Assembly (NCBI GenBank): GCA_946626015.1 | Contig: CAMOTT010000092.1 | Location: 1-7,793, forward strand | Reading direction: 5' to 3' | Source of the DNA: an uncultured Clostridia bacterium | GTDB lineage: Bacteria; Bacillota; Clostridia; Oscillospirales; Acutalibacteraceae | DNA length: 7,793 nucleotides | In this document: positions 7,434 through 7,793 of the stretch, one piece after another | How positions within the stretch are numbered: position 1 is the stretch's first letter | Layout of the letters: every line of letters starts with the position of its first letter | Notes under the pieces: generated by a model | Seen by the model: only the letters and a program-made list of their open reading frames with translations | The model's database searches: none | What the model was told of the DNA's origin: nothing | Program-made: the position numbers and the translations under genes

Positions 7434-7462
7434 ATATTAAGCAAATGGAAAAGCTTTGTCAA
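7434..7462 (-). promoter_or_regulatory. Promoter of the acetyltransferase-mannosidase operon
   Basis: Read on the minus strand, TTGACA (7462-7457) is a perfect -35 and TAATAT (7439-7434) a four-of-six -10, with a 17-base spacer. Transcription should start near 7427, about 33 bases before the ATG at 7394. A TATAAT closer to the gene (minus strand, in 7421-7427) lacks a good -35 at the right distance. Confidence 0.65.
7446..7461. promoter_or_regulatory. Quasi-palindrome over the operon -35, possible operator
   Basis: TGGAAAAGCTTTGTCA matches its own reverse complement in 6 of 8 paired positions around a central AAGCTT. It overlaps the -35 box and spacer of the minus-strand promoter, where a LacI-family sugar repressor or CcpA could act. 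It is 16 bases long with a GC centre and does not fit the usual 14-base cre with a CG centre, so the identity is open. Confidence 0.3.
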
Positions 7463-7484
7463 TGCCTTTGAGGGAAAAACTTAC

Positions 7485-7520
7485 TGAATTTTACACACAG
7501 GTTGAATTTTGCACACAGTG
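7485..7520 (+). repeat. Tandem 18-base repeat at the nadB promoter, probable operator
   Basis: TGAATTTTACACACAGGT (7485-7502) is followed at once by TGAATTTTGCACACAGTG (7503-7520). The first 16 bases of each unit differ at only one position. The second copy contains the -35 box and runs into the promoter spacer, ending in the odd palindrome CACAC-A-GTGTG (7512-7522). Two helically spaced copies over a promoter of an NAD-synthesis gene suggest repressor sites. NiaR (YrxA), the nicotinate-responsive repressor of nad genes in Firmicutes, is the obvious candidate, but I cannot match its motif exactly from memory. Confidence 0.55.
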
Positions 7521-7529
7521 TGATATAAT
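7502..7529 (+). promoter_or_regulatory. nadB promoter
   Basis: TTGAAT (7502-7507) and a perfect TATAAT (7524-7529) are separated by 16 bases. The predicted start of transcription is near 7536, giving a leader of only about 22 bases that holds little more than the ribosome site. The -10 is embedded in a perfect 13-base palindrome, TGATAT-A-ATATCA (7521-7533). Confidence 0.7.
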
Positions 7530-7545
7530 ATCAAAAGCGAAAGGC

Positions 7546-7553
7546 GGTGAGGG
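7546..7553 (+). promoter_or_regulatory. Ribosome binding site that sets the TTG start of nadB
   Basis: GGTGAGGG ends 4 bases before the TTG at 7558. No ATG or GTG lies in frame near it: GTG at 7547 and 7553 are in other frames, so TTG is the only start that keeps the conserved N-terminus. Confidence 0.6.
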
Positions 7554-7557
7554 TGTT

Positions 7558-7793
7558 TTGGAAAAAGTATATGACGTTATAATAATTGGCTGCGGCGTTG
7601 CCGGTATGTATGCCGCTTTGCAGTTCGATGAGGACACCCGTGTGCTCCTTATCTCCAAGATGGAGGATACCGTTTCCGGCAGCTCTCTTGCTCAGGGCGG
7701 CGTGGCGGCGGTGCTGGAGCACGAAAACGACAGCTTTGATCTGCACATCAAGGACACCCTCATAGCCGGGGGTTACAAAAACGATATCCGCGC
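7558..7793 (+). CDS. nadB: L-aspartate oxidase, N-terminal part
   Basis: The first 78 codons of a flavoprotein; the frame runs off the right edge. It begins MEKVYDVIIIGCGVAGMYAA, with the FAD-binding GxGxxG as GCGVAG at residues 11-16, and continues with SSLAQGGVAAV and DSFDLHIKDTLIAGG, which are characteristic of L-aspartate oxidase within the succinate dehydrogenase/fumarate reductase flavoprotein superfamily. The enzyme oxidises L-aspartate to iminoaspartate, the first step of de novo NAD synthesis; quinolinate synthase (NadA) takes the product. In anaerobes fumarate can serve as electron acceptor. Only the TTG at 7558 can serve as start. In Clostridia nadB usually sits with nadA and nadC, which would be expected to the right of the window. 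Fumarate reductase flavoprotein subunits are the main alternative, but the short N-terminus and the AQGGVAAV...DTLIAGG pattern favour NadB. Confidence 0.88.
   Translation, partial: MEKVYDVIIIGCGVAGMYAALQFDEDTRVLLISKMEDTVSGSSLAQGGVAAVLEHENDSFDLHIKDTLIAGGYKNDIR

Noticed and set aside
7395..7487. 80-codon plus-strand frame (7245-7487) reaching into the divergent spacer
   Set aside because: Most of it is antisense to the start of the acetyltransferase and its remainder covers a promoter; no ribosome site or motif.

Overview
The window looks like a chromosomal segment from a Gram-positive anaerobe of the class Clostridia, possibly an Oscillospiraceae/Ruminococcaceae-type gut bacterium. Evidence: purine-rich GGAGG-type ribosome binding sites, vegetative TTGACA/TATAAT promoters in short AT-rich spacers, moderate-to-high GC coding sequence, and several family matches that I recognise mainly from Firmicutes. 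The genus is inference. The DNA is densely coding and I see no RNA gene, insertion sequence, CRISPR array or prophage gene.

Layout. (1) Positions 2-259, + strand: the 3' end of an M50 (site-2-protease-like) metallopeptidase, cut by the window edge. (2) Positions 254-1336, - strand: a P-loop ATPase of the poorly characterised PRK06851 type, whose stop codon overlaps the end of the peptidase gene tail to tail. Its second half looks like a degenerate copy of the first in which the P-loop has been lost. (3) Positions 1337-1518: a spacer with a textbook promoter for the next gene. (4) Positions 1519-2946, + strand: a GPH-family (MelB-like) sugar:cation symporter. (5) Positions 2959-3008: a strong hairpin terminator shared by the convergent genes on either side. 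(6) Positions 3016-6183, - strand: a full-length cytoplasmic GH38 alpha-mannosidase. (7) Positions 6225-7394, - strand: an Eis-like GNAT acetyltransferase, 41 bases upstream of the mannosidase and probably in one operon with it. (8) Positions 7395-7557: a divergent control region with a promoter for each direction and repeat/palindrome structure near the rightward one. (9) Positions 7558-7793, + strand: the 5' end of nadB (L-aspartate oxidase), beginning at a TTG codon and running off the window.

How the genes may work together. The symporter and the mannosidase form a plausible small cassette: a mannose-containing oligosaccharide or glycoside is imported with a cation and cleaved inside the cell, since the mannosidase has no signal peptide. 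The role of the acetyltransferase is unknown. nadB starts a separate unit for de novo NAD synthesis, and its promoter carries tandem repeats that look like a repressor site; a nicotinate-responsive regulator is the natural candidate but is not proven here. I found no clearly novel multi-gene system. The points most worth following up are the degenerate second half of the ATPase, the nadB operator-like repeats, and the acetyltransferase-mannosidase pairing.
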